Shown here one piece after another: positions 17,840 through 26,468 of a DNA stretch of 64,000 nt. Numbering within the stretch: position 1 is the stretch's first letter; each line of letters starts with the position of its first letter. The notes under the pieces were generated by a model, which had not been told where the DNA came from, searched no databases, and saw nothing but the letters and a program-made list of their open reading frames with translations. The stretch is from the NCBI GenBank assembly GCA_029239675.1, contig JARBUM010000009.1, positions 1 through 64,000 on the forward strand. The letters are read 5' to 3'. The translations under genes were made by a program, and so were the position numbers. This DNA is from Pelosinus sp. GTDB lineage: Bacteria; Bacillota; Negativicutes; DSM-13327.

Positions 17840-18685
17840 CTATGTGGAAATTTTCTCTTGGAATACCAAACCTAGAAGGCCTGGTCCTAAATGGGCACCC
17901 AGCACAGAACCAACTTTTGCAGGTAATATAAGAGTATCCGGGTAGAGCTCTTTAATTCTTGCTGTTAAGGCTTCCCCTTCCTCTGGAACATCGATGTGAC
18001 CTACTCCAATATATTCTAAGTTCTGATATTTTTGCAGTTCATCTAACATACGATTTATGACTCGCTGCTTGGTGCGAACCTTATCCATAACAGCAACTCT
18101 GCCATCAACTAAATATAAGAGGGGCCTTATTTGCAGTATACTTCCAAACAAAGCTGAGGCTCCACCAATACGTCCACCTTTATATAAATACTCTAAGGTA
18201 TCAGGAATTAGAAAGGTATGAGTTGCTTTTTCTAAAACTTCTAATCTAGCAACAATTTCTTTAGCCGTACTCCCAGACGATGCCATTTCTAGTGCAACCT
18301 TGGCCATCTGGACCATACCAACGGATGCAGTTCCTGAATCAATGACGTGAATTTTTTTCTCACCTATCATGTTAGCAACAGAGCGGGCACCTTCTACAGT
18401 ACCACTTAATCCCCCTGATACGCTTATGATAATTACTTCTTTACCTGCTTCAATAAGCGGCTTACAAATTTCTATAAAATCCCCTGGTGCTGGTTGGGAT
18501 GTCTTAGGATGCTGCCTCTTGTCTTTGGAAATTTCAAATAACTCTTTTGTAGAAATTTCATTTTCTCGCCATTCCTGATCACCAACGCGCACTTTGAGGG
18601 CTACTACATGTAAATTTTTATGCATTGCAAGCATTTCATCAGGCACTTGCCCGATACTATCTATTATAATGTGTATTTGAGACAC
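17840..18685 (-). CDS. fakB: DegV-family fatty-acid-binding protein (FakB)
   Basis: This 281-residue DegV-fold protein has the ligand-binding motifs TSQPAPGDF and ISVSGGLSGT, and a fatty-acid pocket region (IDSGTASVGM, YLYKGGRIGG). It would present bound fatty acid to FakA, encoded directly downstream. It starts at GTG (GTGTCTCAAATA) after GAGGAG. The pair is the normal minimal unit for incorporating exogenous fatty acids. Confidence 0.9.
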   Translation of the reverse strand: MSQIHIIIDSIGQVPDEMLAMHKNLHVVALKVRVGDQEWRENEISTKELFEISKDKRQHPKTSQPAPGDFIEICKPLIEAGKEVIIISVSGGLSGTVEGARSVANMIGEKKIHVIDSGTASVGMVQMAKVALEMASSGSTAKEIVARLEVLEKATHTFLIPDTLEYLYKGGRIGGASALFGSILQIRPLLYLVDGRVAVMDKVRTKQRVINRMLDELQKYQNLEYIGVGHIDVPEEGEALTARIKELYPDTLILPAKVGSVLGAHLGPGLLGLVFQEKIST

Positions 18686-18959
18686 AACAAACTCCTCTCA
18701 ATATAAGCGGGCTACAGCCCTACTACATAGATATTTATACCTATTTTACATTTTATCAAAAATTTCGCTATAAATATATGTTTTTTTTCCTTATATGGAA
18801 GGAAACAATTATGATAGTAAAAAGGAAATTGGTAAAAAACCGCGAAAGTAATACCATTTGTATAGTAAAGTTAACTCATCTTAAGTTTTAATTGCGCTTG
18901 TCTATATTAAAAAGTCATATTTTTATAAAAATACAACCATCGATAAAAGGAGCACGTTA

Positions 18960-21092
18960 ATGGAAAAAAATCTACTCTTTGCATTAGATATTGGAACACG
19001 CAGCGTAGTCGGCTTAGTGGGGGAAAAAGTAGATAATAACATTCAAATTATTGCCTCTCACCGTCAAGAGCATCGCACTCGGGCTATGATGGACGGACAA
19101 ATTCATGATGTACCAGAAGTAGCAAACATTATTGCGGAAGTGAAGAATGCCCTAGAAGCATCCTGCGGCCCTTTAAAAAAAGTATCTATAGCTGCAGCTG
19201 GACGAGCACTATGCACGATTCAATCAAAGGCTGAAATTGAAATCTCAGAACGTAGCGTGCTAACCTCTGGCGATGAACACGCTTTAGAGTTAGCAGCGAT
19301 CCAAGCCGCCCAGCAAAAATTAGCCACTTCAAATACAGTCACTGATCCTGCATCTTATTATTGTGTAGGTTATAGTGTGGTTAGCTTTACCCTTGATCAA
19401 ACTCCACTAAAGACCCTGGTTGGGCAACGGGGTAAGAAGACCACTGTTGAACTGATTGCGACCTTTCTACCTAGGCAAGTCATTGACTCCTTACAATCCG
19501 CTGTTACTTCTGTAAATTTAGAAATAGCGACGCTAACCTTAGAACCTATTGCAGCGATTAATGTCTTAATTCCACAAACCATGCGTCATTTGAACTTAGC
19601 ATTGGTGGATATTGGGGCCGGTACCTCTGACGTGGCCATAACGAAAGATGGTACAATTACCGCTTATGGCATGGTGCCTTGTGCTGGTGATGAAATCACG
19701 GAAGCTATTTCCCAGCAATATCTCTTAGACTTCAATGTGGCAGAAAAAGTAAAACGACAACTTACGGCTAATGAATCTCCTACCATTACTCTCGTCGATG
19801 TATTAGGACTTTCCCAGGAAATACCCATCCATGAAATCCTGAAAAGCATTGAACAGCATGTGGCTGATTTAGCCCAAGCAATTGCAAAACAAATCCTAAC
19901 CCTTAATGTCACCCCTCCTCAAGCCGTTCTCTTAGTCGGTGGCGGTTCTCTTACTCCTATGATTTCCGAAGCCTTAGCGCAATCCCTAGATATGCCAGCT
20001 CCTAGGGTAGCTGTCCGTCGTCCTGATACCATTGAAGGCATTAGTGAAATCCCAATTGACCTATGCACTCCTGACGCTGTCACCCCTCTCGGAATCTTAA
20101 AACTTTCAGCCAGTCGTACACTTAACTTTATGAATGTCACATTAAACAAAGAACCTCTACATTTATTTAATTTGGGACAACTAACAGTTGCCGATGCCCT
20201 CCTAGCTGCTGGTATTGATATACGAAGTCTTCATGGCAGACCAGGACTTGGTATCACTGTTAATATTAACGACCAAACTAATTTCTTTCCTGGCACACAT
20301 GGGACACCTAGTACTATTGAATTAAACGGCCATAAGGCCTCTCTTTCCGAACTACTGCAAGAAAATGATGTTATCAACGTAACAAAAGGTGTGAGTGGTA
20401 CGATGCCATCCCTTTGCCTTTCCGATATTTTTGATGTCATCCCCTCTTATTCCCTACTCATTAACGAAAAATCCTATGATATCTCACCTGTCATTACCAT
20501 TAACGGTATGCCAGCTCAACTTGACACTACTTTAGAAGATAGGGATCAGGTGATTTACCGTTTACCAAACACGTTAGAAGAAATATTGGCAATCACTGAC
20601 AACGCCATGGAGCTTCCGCCCTATCGTTATATTATTAATGGCAATGAGCGAGAATATAGCATTCGCCCTAAATATGCTATCAATCAAAATGCAGCCCACG
20701 GCGCTAGTCCTGTGAATGCCAATGATCATATTGTGGTTACTCAGCCTTCTGAACCTACCCTCGGAGAACTCTTGGGGCTAAACAACGATGCTGAAAATTT
20801 TATAACCATCTTGTTTAATAAAGAAAAATGTAACATTCCCCTACGCCGATTTACTATCATTATGAATGATAAACCGGCGCAGCCCACAGATATTGCTCGT
20901 AATAACAGTATCATCAATTTTTCTTCTACGGAACAAGAGCATCCTATGATCAGTGACGTACTGCTAGCATCAAACTTCAACCCAAAAACCATTCCCCCTG
21001 GTAGTATTGTAAGCATACTTTTAAATAATCAACCCACAGAATATACTTCTTTAGTAAAGAATTGTGATGAAATTACTCTTGTTGTAATATAA
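18960..21092 (+). CDS. FtsA-like actin-fold ATPase with long C-terminal extension
   Basis: A 710-residue protein. Residues 1-390 match the FtsA/PilM actin fold: phosphate-1 loop ALDIGTRSVVG, an SHS2-like insertion (KKVSIAAAGRAL), phosphate-2 LVDIGAGTSDVAI and the adenosine motif LLVGGGSLTPMI. Classical FtsA has about 410-430 residues. The extra 300 residues look like successive small beta-rich units (LTVADALLAAG; VITINGMPAQLDTTLEDRDQV; NVTKGVSG) and lack the amphipathic FtsA membrane tail. It is probably a paralogue rather than the divisome FtsA; no ftsZ is nearby. SD AAAGGAG gives a clear start. Confidence 0.8.
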   Translation: MEKNLLFALDIGTRSVVGLVGEKVDNNIQIIASHRQEHRTRAMMDGQIHDVPEVANIIAEVKNALEASCGPLKKVSIAAAGRALCTIQSKAEIEISERSVLTSGDEHALELAAIQAAQQKLATSNTVTDPASYYCVGYSVVSFTLDQTPLKTLVGQRGKKTTVELIATFLPRQVIDSLQSAVTSVNLEIATLTLEPIAAINVLIPQTMRHLNLALVDIGAGTSDVAITKDGTITAYGMVPCAGDEITEAISQQYLLDFNVAEKVKRQLTANESPTITLVDVLGLSQEIPIHEILKSIEQHVADLAQAIAKQILTLNVTPPQAVLLVGGGSLTPMISEALAQSLDMPAPRVAVRRPDTIEGISEIPIDLCTPDAVTPLGILKLSASRTLNFMNVTLNKEPLHLFNLGQLTVADALLAAGIDIRSLHGRPGLGITVNINDQTNFFPGTHGTPSTIELNGHKASLSELLQENDVINVTKGVSGTMPSLCLSDIFDVIPSYSLLINEKSYDISPVITINGMPAQLDTTLEDRDQVIYRLPNTLEEILAITDNAMELPPYRYIINGNEREYSIRPKYAINQNAAHGASPVNANDHIVVTQPSEPTLGELLGLNNDAENFITILFNKEKCNIPLRRFTIIMNDKPAQPTDIARNNSIINFSSTEQEHPMISDVLLASNFNPKTIPPGSIVSILLNNQPTEYTSLVKNCDEITLVVI

Positions 21093-21133
21093 TGTTTTAA
21101 ATATTCAGTTTTTTATGTCACTTTTTTGCAAAT

Positions 21134-21176
21134 TGTGACATACATCACATTCATTCTTTCCCAATACCTGTATAAT
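21134..21176 (+). promoter_or_regulatory. hcp promoter with CRP-type operator at -41.5
   Basis: A perfect palindrome TGTGA-N6-TCACA (21134-21149) lies upstream of a -10 TATAAT (21171-21176) that lacks a good -35. Taking +1 near 21183, the palindrome centre (21141.5) falls at -41.5, the place of a class II activator site. The convergent Crp/Fnr gene past hcp is the obvious candidate regulator. Confidence 0.75.
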
Positions 21177-21215
21177 AAGTTATGTAATAAAAAAATGGTA
21201 AGGGGGATATGAATA

Positions 21216-22514
21216 ATGAGTATGTTCTGTCGTCAATGTGAGCAAACTGCCGGAGGTACAGGCTGTACTAAGATAGGGGTTTGCGGTAAAAACGAAGATA
21301 TCGCCAGTCTCCAAGATACGTTGGTTTTTGGTTTAAAAGGAATTTCTGCTTATGCCCATCACGCTAGAGAACTGGGTGCTAGAGACGAACAAGTTGACGC
21401 TTTTATGCATGATGCTTTATTCTTCACTCTAACTAACGTTAACTTTAGCCTAGAGCGCCATATTGAAATGGTATTAAAATGCGGTGAAATGAACCTAAGA
21501 ATTATGGAAGTTCTAGATAACGCCCATGTTGCACGTTATGGTTCACCAGCTCCTGCGCAAGTATTTACTGGTACTAAAGCAGGCCCGGGTATTGTTATTA
21601 CTGGTCATGATCTTTTAGATCTTGAAGAATTATTGAAACAAACAGAAGGTACAGGCATTAACGTCTATACCCACGGAGAAATGTTACCTGCCCATTCCTA
21701 TCCTGAACTTAGAAAATATAAACACTTAGTTGGAAATTTCGGTACTGCATGGCAAAATCAACGTACAGAATTCGAAAATTTCTCTGGTGCTATTTTAGTA
21801 ACAACTAACTGTGTAATGCCACTTACTGATAAATGTACTTATGGCGATCGCATTTACATGCGCAATATTACCGGTCTACAAGGTGGTAAACAAATCCTTG
21901 ACCGTGATTTCTCTGAAATTATTGCTCATGCAAAATCGCTACCTGCTCTACCTGAAACAGCTGGAGACTATACAATCGCTACTGGTTTCCATCATAGTGT
22001 TATCCTTAGCTTGGCTGACAAAATTGTGGATGCTGTTAAAGCTGGTAAAATTAAACGCTTCTTCCTTATTGGCGGTTGCGATGGTGCAAAACCTGGCCGT
22101 AACTACTACACTGAATTTGCACAAAAAGTACCTAAAGATTGTGTAATTTTAACGGTAGCTTGTGGTAAGTATCGTTTTAACAACCTTGATTTCGGTGATA
22201 TTGATGGTATCCCTCGTCTACTGGATTTGGGACAATGTAACAATGCATTCTCAGGTATTCAAGTAGCTGTAGCCTTGGCTAAAGCATTTAACTGTGGCGT
22301 AAATGATTTACCTCTTTCCTTCGTTTTATCTTGGTATGAGCAAAAGGCAGTAGCGATTCTTTTAACCCTGCTTCACTTAGGAGTTAAAAATATCCGCATT
22401 GGTCCTACACCACCTGCTTTCATCTCACCAAATGTATTTAACGTATTAAATGAGTCTTTCGGTCTACAACTCATCACAACCCCTGATGAGGACTTAAAAG
22501 CCATTCTTGGCTAA
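21216..22514 (+). CDS. hcp: hybrid cluster protein Hcp, short (class III) type
   Basis: This 432-residue hybrid-cluster (prismane) protein has its N-terminal cubane ligands as C5, C8, C17 and C23. The hybrid-cluster ligands appear in order: ITGHDL, HGEML, TTNCVMP, GGCDGA, VACGKYR, GQCNNA and YEQKAV. Class I/II proteins have about 540-550 residues; this lacks roughly 110 residues after the cysteine motif, the pattern of class III. Hcp acts on NO or hydroxylamine in nitrosative-stress defence. No hcr reductase is adjacent. SD AGGGGG precedes the ATG. Confidence 0.95.
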   Translation: MSMFCRQCEQTAGGTGCTKIGVCGKNEDIASLQDTLVFGLKGISAYAHHARELGARDEQVDAFMHDALFFTLTNVNFSLERHIEMVLKCGEMNLRIMEVLDNAHVARYGSPAPAQVFTGTKAGPGIVITGHDLLDLEELLKQTEGTGINVYTHGEMLPAHSYPELRKYKHLVGNFGTAWQNQRTEFENFSGAILVTTNCVMPLTDKCTYGDRIYMRNITGLQGGKQILDRDFSEIIAHAKSLPALPETAGDYTIATGFHHSVILSLADKIVDAVKAGKIKRFFLIGGCDGAKPGRNYYTEFAQKVPKDCVILTVACGKYRFNNLDFGDIDGIPRLLDLGQCNNAFSGIQVAVALAKAFNCGVNDLPLSFVLSWYEQKAVAILLTLLHLGVKNIRIGPTPPAFISPNVFNVLNESFGLQLITTPDEDLKAILG

Positions 22515-22523
22515 ATGGAAAAG

Positions 22524-22564
22524 AAAAAGATCTTAGATGAAAATTCATCTAAGATCTTTTTCTT
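22524..22564 (+). terminator. terminator after hcp
   Basis: Arms AGATCTTAGATGAA / TTCATCTAAGATCT with flanking A and T runs (CTTTTTC on the plus side). It ends the monocistronic hcp transcript. Confidence 0.9.
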
Positions 22565-22629
22565 TTGCTATATCAGAAATACTATTGTTAAACTAACCTT
22601 TACTTGCTAAGTCACTTTTTTTCATACAT

Positions 22630-23334
22630 CTATGAAATTAGACGTGTTAGATAATCTATATCAAGAATTCTTATTTTGTTACCATCAAAATCAATAATTT
22701 TATCTTTTTTCAAAGAACTTAGCGTCCTTGTTACCGTTTCCCTTGTTGTTCCTACCAGACTGGCTAAATCCTGCCTGGATAAATCAAGAGCAAGTTCGAT
22801 GACACCGCCTTCTTTTTGATCGCCCCGTTCCTGACTCAAGCGCAGTAGTACTTCCGCCGTACGTGACATCACATCACTCAAAGCCAGATTTTTAATTTTC
22901 TGTTGAGCATATATCAATCGTTGACTTAGTGCTTTAATGAGCTGTAGGGCTAACGCATTATTGGTAAGCACTAATTGTTCTAAGTCTACATTACGAATCA
23001 TACCAATACAGGATGGTTCAACCGCCACAGCAGTAGCTGGGTAAGGCTGGTTATTAAACATCAGTACCTCAGCAAAGATTTCTCCTGCGCCCAAAATCTT
23101 AATAATATGTTCCCGACCATCATCAGAGGTTCTAAGAACTTTCACTTTACCACTTTTCACATAATGGAATCCTTCACCTTCATCACCCTCGAAGAAAATA
23201 ATCATGCCTTTACGAAAACGTCGTTCAACGGTGTAATGGTGAATAATCTTTAATTGTTCATCTGGTAAATTCAAAAAAACAGGTATCTCTTTTAAATATT
23301 CAAATTCATCCTTACTATTTTCCAATATGTCCAT
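22630..23334 (-). CDS. Crp/Fnr-family regulator, probable HcpR
   Basis: About 234 residues: a cyclic-nucleotide-binding-type beta barrel (KGMIIFFEGDEGEGFHYVKSG), a long dimer helix and a C-terminal HTH. The recognition helix TTRETVTRTL keeps R-E-x-x-x-R, the residues by which E. coli CRP reads TGTGA. This matches the perfect TGTGA-N6-TCACA site at the hcp promoter 1.5 kb away, so control of hcp is inferred. There is no FNR-type N-terminal cysteine cluster, so the signal (haem/NO in known HcpR) is open. The ATG at 23334 is better spaced than the GTG at 23340. Confidence 0.85.
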   Translation of the reverse strand: MDILENSKDEFEYLKEIPVFLNLPDEQLKIIHHYTVERRFRKGMIIFFEGDEGEGFHYVKSGKVKVLRTSDDGREHIIKILGAGEIFAEVLMFNNQPYPATAVAVEPSCIGMIRNVDLEQLVLTNNALALQLIKALSQRLIYAQQKIKNLALSDVMSRTAEVLLRLSQERGDQKEGGVIELALDLSRQDLASLVGTTRETVTRTLSSLKKDKIIDFDGNKIRILDIDYLTRLIS

Positions 23335-23405
23335 CGCCACCTCTCACCATCTATTTTGAAACAGAAAACTCTTCATTATATGCTCTTAAAAACAGGTACT
23401 ACTAC

Positions 23406-24614
23406 TCATTTCCTAAGTAAGAATTGACAGGCAATCCCCTGATAACCTGCAGCAGCAGCAACGAGTTGAGATAACTCAATATTTTCATCGGCAGTATGCA
23501 TATCTTTCTCACGACCTGGGCCAAAACCAATGGTAGGCACTTTTGCCACGGCAGCACAATAACTAGCATTAGTAGAAATTTTATAGGTGGACAGCCTTGC
23601 GGTAAATCCAGCTTTCAGCAATGCTTCTTGAGCACCACTTACCAATTCATGTTCTGGAGATAGTACCCATCTTGGAAAAAAGCGTTTCCCAGATAGATAT
23701 TGACCAGTATAACATTCCAAACCAGCCTCTGCAATTCCTGCCTCTGCAACAAAGGCAGCATCCTTCTGTCCTACTATTTCAATGGCCTTATAGATAGGTT
23801 CCAATAATTCCTCTTCTGTTTCATCCTGCACCATATATCGATCAAAGGTAGCCCAACATTTATGTGGCACTGTAGAACTTACCGGTGAAGGAGCGGAGGC
23901 AATATTCACTAATTCAAGATTTCCCCGCCCTAAATCATCTGTTAAATTCATTTGTTGCATAATTTCCTGCACTAAATCCATCATCATATATCCTGCATTT
24001 TTTCCTGTTAGAGGAGCCGCTGAATGGGCAGCTTTTCCTGTCGTCATGACAATAATTTGTGCGCGTCCCCGTTGCCCATGACAAATGTTAAGATCAGAAG
24101 CTTCCCCAATAATCACATAATGAGGCTTTATCACTTTTATAACTTGACGAGAGGCTAATCCCTCAAACTGTTCTTTACCAACGGTACCCGAAACAAATAC
24201 GGACCCTGCTAGCCTATCCTTATGTTGTGCTAAAGGTGCTAAGCCACATATCATAGCAGCCAAGGCTCCCTTCATGCTCACAGCGCCCCGACCATAAATA
24301 CGTCCATCCTCTAGCAAGCCTTCAAAAGGGTCTTTTGTCCAAGCTTCACTACCGCTTACAGGTATGGTATCAATATGTCCATCAAACAATAAGTTAGGAC
24401 CTGGATGGTGGCCACGAATTTCACCAATAACATTACCGACGCCATCAACCCAAGCATCATCATACCCTAAAGCATGCATCTTCTCTACGAGTAATTCTGC
24501 AATTTCTTGCTCTTGTCCAGTATAACTAGGAATTCGCAACAAATCCTGACAAGTTTTTATAAGCAATTCTTCACTTACGGGCCCAAGGGGTCCACGTATC
24601 TGTTGATAATCCAT
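23406..24614 (-). CDS. M20-family hydrolase, YgeY-like
   Basis: A 402-residue M20 metallopeptidase/deacylase. Metal-site motifs are LLFDGHIDTIP, GRGAVSMKGALAA and IIGEASDLNICHGQRG, with a C-terminal His region (DMHTADENIEL). It resembles YgeY hydrolases, often associated with selenium-linked purine and amino-acid catabolism, and is related to ArgE/DapE. None of the usual YgeY partners (carbamoyltransferase, dihydropyrimidinase, YgfK) lies nearby, so the substrate is unknown. SD AAGGGGAG precedes the ATG. Confidence 0.8.
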   Translation of the reverse strand: MDYQQIRGPLGPVSEELLIKTCQDLLRIPSYTGQEQEIAELLVEKMHALGYDDAWVDGVGNVIGEIRGHHPGPNLLFDGHIDTIPVSGSEAWTKDPFEGLLEDGRIYGRGAVSMKGALAAMICGLAPLAQHKDRLAGSVFVSGTVGKEQFEGLASRQVIKVIKPHYVIIGEASDLNICHGQRGRAQIIVMTTGKAAHSAAPLTGKNAGYMMMDLVQEIMQQMNLTDDLGRGNLELVNIASAPSPVSSTVPHKCWATFDRYMVQDETEEELLEPIYKAIEIVGQKDAAFVAEAGIAEAGLECYTGQYLSGKRFFPRWVLSPEHELVSGAQEALLKAGFTARLSTYKISTNASYCAAVAKVPTIGFGPGREKDMHTADENIELSQLVAAAAGYQGIACQFLLRK

Positions 24615-24780
24615 TCCTATACTCTCCCCTTTTCCCTCTACACTTTCCTAACGGCAGCAGAAACTATAATCCTTTAATAATTCCAAGTCTTTTCTTATCA
24701 GTATTTATAACTATGTAAAAGTATATTTTTCGATTCCCTTCTCACTAATTCCTGCATAGTAATAATGATAAATAAGACTT

Positions 24781-24889
24781 GATTCAGGTGGAGTTTTAAC
24801 TCCATCTAAATCTTAGTCGCACTTTTCCAGGGACTTAGTTGCTCTAGGACTCCCACTAAGATAAAGGGGGAGTCTTAGAGCAACTTGGT
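24781..24889 (+). ncRNA. candidate structured RNA with predicted kissing pseudoknot
   Basis: Inside a 418-bp gap without genes, hairpin 1 (24781-24812, arms around TTTA) precedes hairpin 2 (24833-24854 pairing with 24868-24889, one T-T mismatch and G-T wobbles). The apical loop of hairpin 2 contains ACTAAGAT (24855-24862), exactly complementary to ATCTTAGT (24810-24817) just after hairpin 1. No ORF fits. It could instead be a palindromic repeat. The rest of the gap shows no other structure. Confidence 0.45.
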
Positions 24890-25032
24890 CATCGGATAAA
24901 ATCTTCTGTATGATCTATTCATTGCAGGAAATACTTTACCTGTCACGAAATTAGAATAATGATCCGCAGTCTTAAAAAAATACCCATTTAAGAAACGCTA
25001 TGTTGGCTATATGAAGGAGCGCATAAACTACC

Positions 25033-26184
25033 ATGACCATGAATTTCATTATTATAATATTACTATTATATGGTACCATTCATTTCTATATCGGCCTACG
25101 TGGCTGGCAATCCCTTTCTACTAAGTCATCACCATTTTTTTCCTTAATTTATCTTTTTATTTTCAGTTTTTTCGCACTAGCTTATCCTTTAGGAAGTTTC
25201 ATCCAAAAACTTTCTCCCTCGGTTATTAGTGATACCCTTCTCTTAGCTGGTTCCTTTTGGCTAGGAATGATCTACTATCTATTTTTATTTATCCTCTTGA
25301 TAGATATTCTACGTATTATAGATAAATACAAGCCATTTTTGCCCCTTACATTAAAGCGATCTCCGTTACTAGTAGCGACTACTGTCTTTCTTATCACTAC
25401 TTGTCTAATTACTTATGGTGCTTGGAATGCTCGCCACCCAGTAACCCTAAATTATGAAATTACGATTCCAAAACCAGCAGGAGCAAGTTCTGTAGAAACC
25501 TTGCAAGTAGTTATGGTCTCTGATATTCATTTGGGACAGATAATTGACAATCGCCGTTTAAAAAAGATAGTGAATCGCATTAATCAACTCGAACCTGATA
25601 TCGTACTAATCCCAGGTGACATTATCGATCATAAAGTGGATGTTCTGCTCAATCAACATATGATTGAGACCTTCCGCAAACTTCGGCCTAAGTTAGGTAC
25701 CTATGCCGTATTAGGAAACCATGAATACTTCGATCAAAATACAGAACTCGCGATTGAATATCTAGAGCAAGGCAACATACATATACTCAGAGATCAATGG
25801 ACCTTGGTTGATAATAGTTTTTATGTCGTAGGTCGAGACGATCTATCTAAGAAGCGCTATACAGGAATGGATCGGCAAAGCCTAGAAACGGTCATGGCCG
25901 GTATTGACCATACCTTACCTATTATTTTACTTGATCACCAACCTACCAATCTGCAAGATGCAGTAACCCAAGGTGTTGATTTACAGCTATCAGGCCATAC
26001 TCACTTAGGGCAGCTATTTCCGAATAGCTTAATTACAAGAAAACTCTATGAAGTAGACTGGGGATATATTCAAAAAGACAATCTGCAGGCCATTGTTTCC
26101 TGTGGCATTGGTACATGGGGGCCCCCCATCCGCATTGGCAATTCCCCGGAAATTATTAATTTAACCATTCATTTTACAAAATAA
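25033..26184 (+). CDS. membrane-anchored metallophosphoesterase
   Basis: This 383-residue protein has an N-terminal region with four predicted membrane segments (about 3-20, 35-55, 68-95, 112-134), followed by a calcineurin-like phosphoesterase domain. That domain carries the metal motifs VSDIHLG, PGDIID, LGNHEY and SGHTHLGQLFP. The resemblance is to the YkuE/YaeI type (UDP-diacylglucosamine or lipid phosphoesters in relatives); the substrate here is unknown. GAAGGAG lies about 13 nt before the ATG, with a second in-frame ATG at 25039. Confidence 0.88.
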   Translation: MTMNFIIIILLLYGTIHFYIGLRGWQSLSTKSSPFFSLIYLFIFSFFALAYPLGSFIQKLSPSVISDTLLLAGSFWLGMIYYLFLFILLIDILRIIDKYKPFLPLTLKRSPLLVATTVFLITTCLITYGAWNARHPVTLNYEITIPKPAGASSVETLQVVMVSDIHLGQIIDNRRLKKIVNRINQLEPDIVLIPGDIIDHKVDVLLNQHMIETFRKLRPKLGTYAVLGNHEYFDQNTELAIEYLEQGNIHILRDQWTLVDNSFYVVGRDDLSKKRYTGMDRQSLETVMAGIDHTLPIILLDHQPTNLQDAVTQGVDLQLSGHTHLGQLFPNSLITRKLYEVDWGYIQKDNLQAIVSCGIGTWGPPIRIGNSPEIINLTIHFTK

Positions 26185-26242
26185 TGTTTCTTACCTTCTG
26201 CGTGAAAAAAACAAGCGGCTTGTTCCTACAAGATAACGACTA

Positions 26243-26271
26243 TTGACAATCATTCCTTGTCATGTTATTCT
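26243..26271 (+). promoter_or_regulatory. promoter of the htpX riboswitch transcript
   Basis: TTGACA (26243-26248), a 17-bp spacer and TATTCT (26266-26271) form a near-consensus housekeeping promoter about 25 bp before the riboswitch. Confidence 0.75.
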
Positions 26272-26297
26272 ATAGGCAAATAAGATATAAATACCCT

Positions 26298-26412
26298 GCA
26301 AGGGGAGTAGCTGTACAGCATCAGTCGTCAACACGGATTAACCCGGCGATGCTGGCAATCATAATTGCAAGCAAGACCTTGCCTCATATGTAAGAATATG
26401 TAGGCAAGGTCT
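26298..26412 (+). promoter_or_regulatory. yybP-ykoY manganese riboswitch with overlapping terminator-like stem
   Basis: The family landmarks are present: AGGGGAGTAGC after the P1 5' strand (GCAAGG, 26298-26303), GTCAACACGG with AACCCGGCGATG as the L1/L3 region, a CAGCATC/GATGCTG helix, and GCAAGACCTTGC closing P1 (26377-26382). AGACCTTGCCT (26374-26384) can pair instead with AGGCAAGGTCT (26402-26412), a mutually exclusive stem followed by GTTTACTAT. That predicts a Mn-on switch for htpX, 57 bp downstream. Confidence 0.85.
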
Positions 26413-26468
26413 GTTTACTATATCTTAGAATACACTTACTACAAAAATCAAAGGAGGCTTTTTCTATA

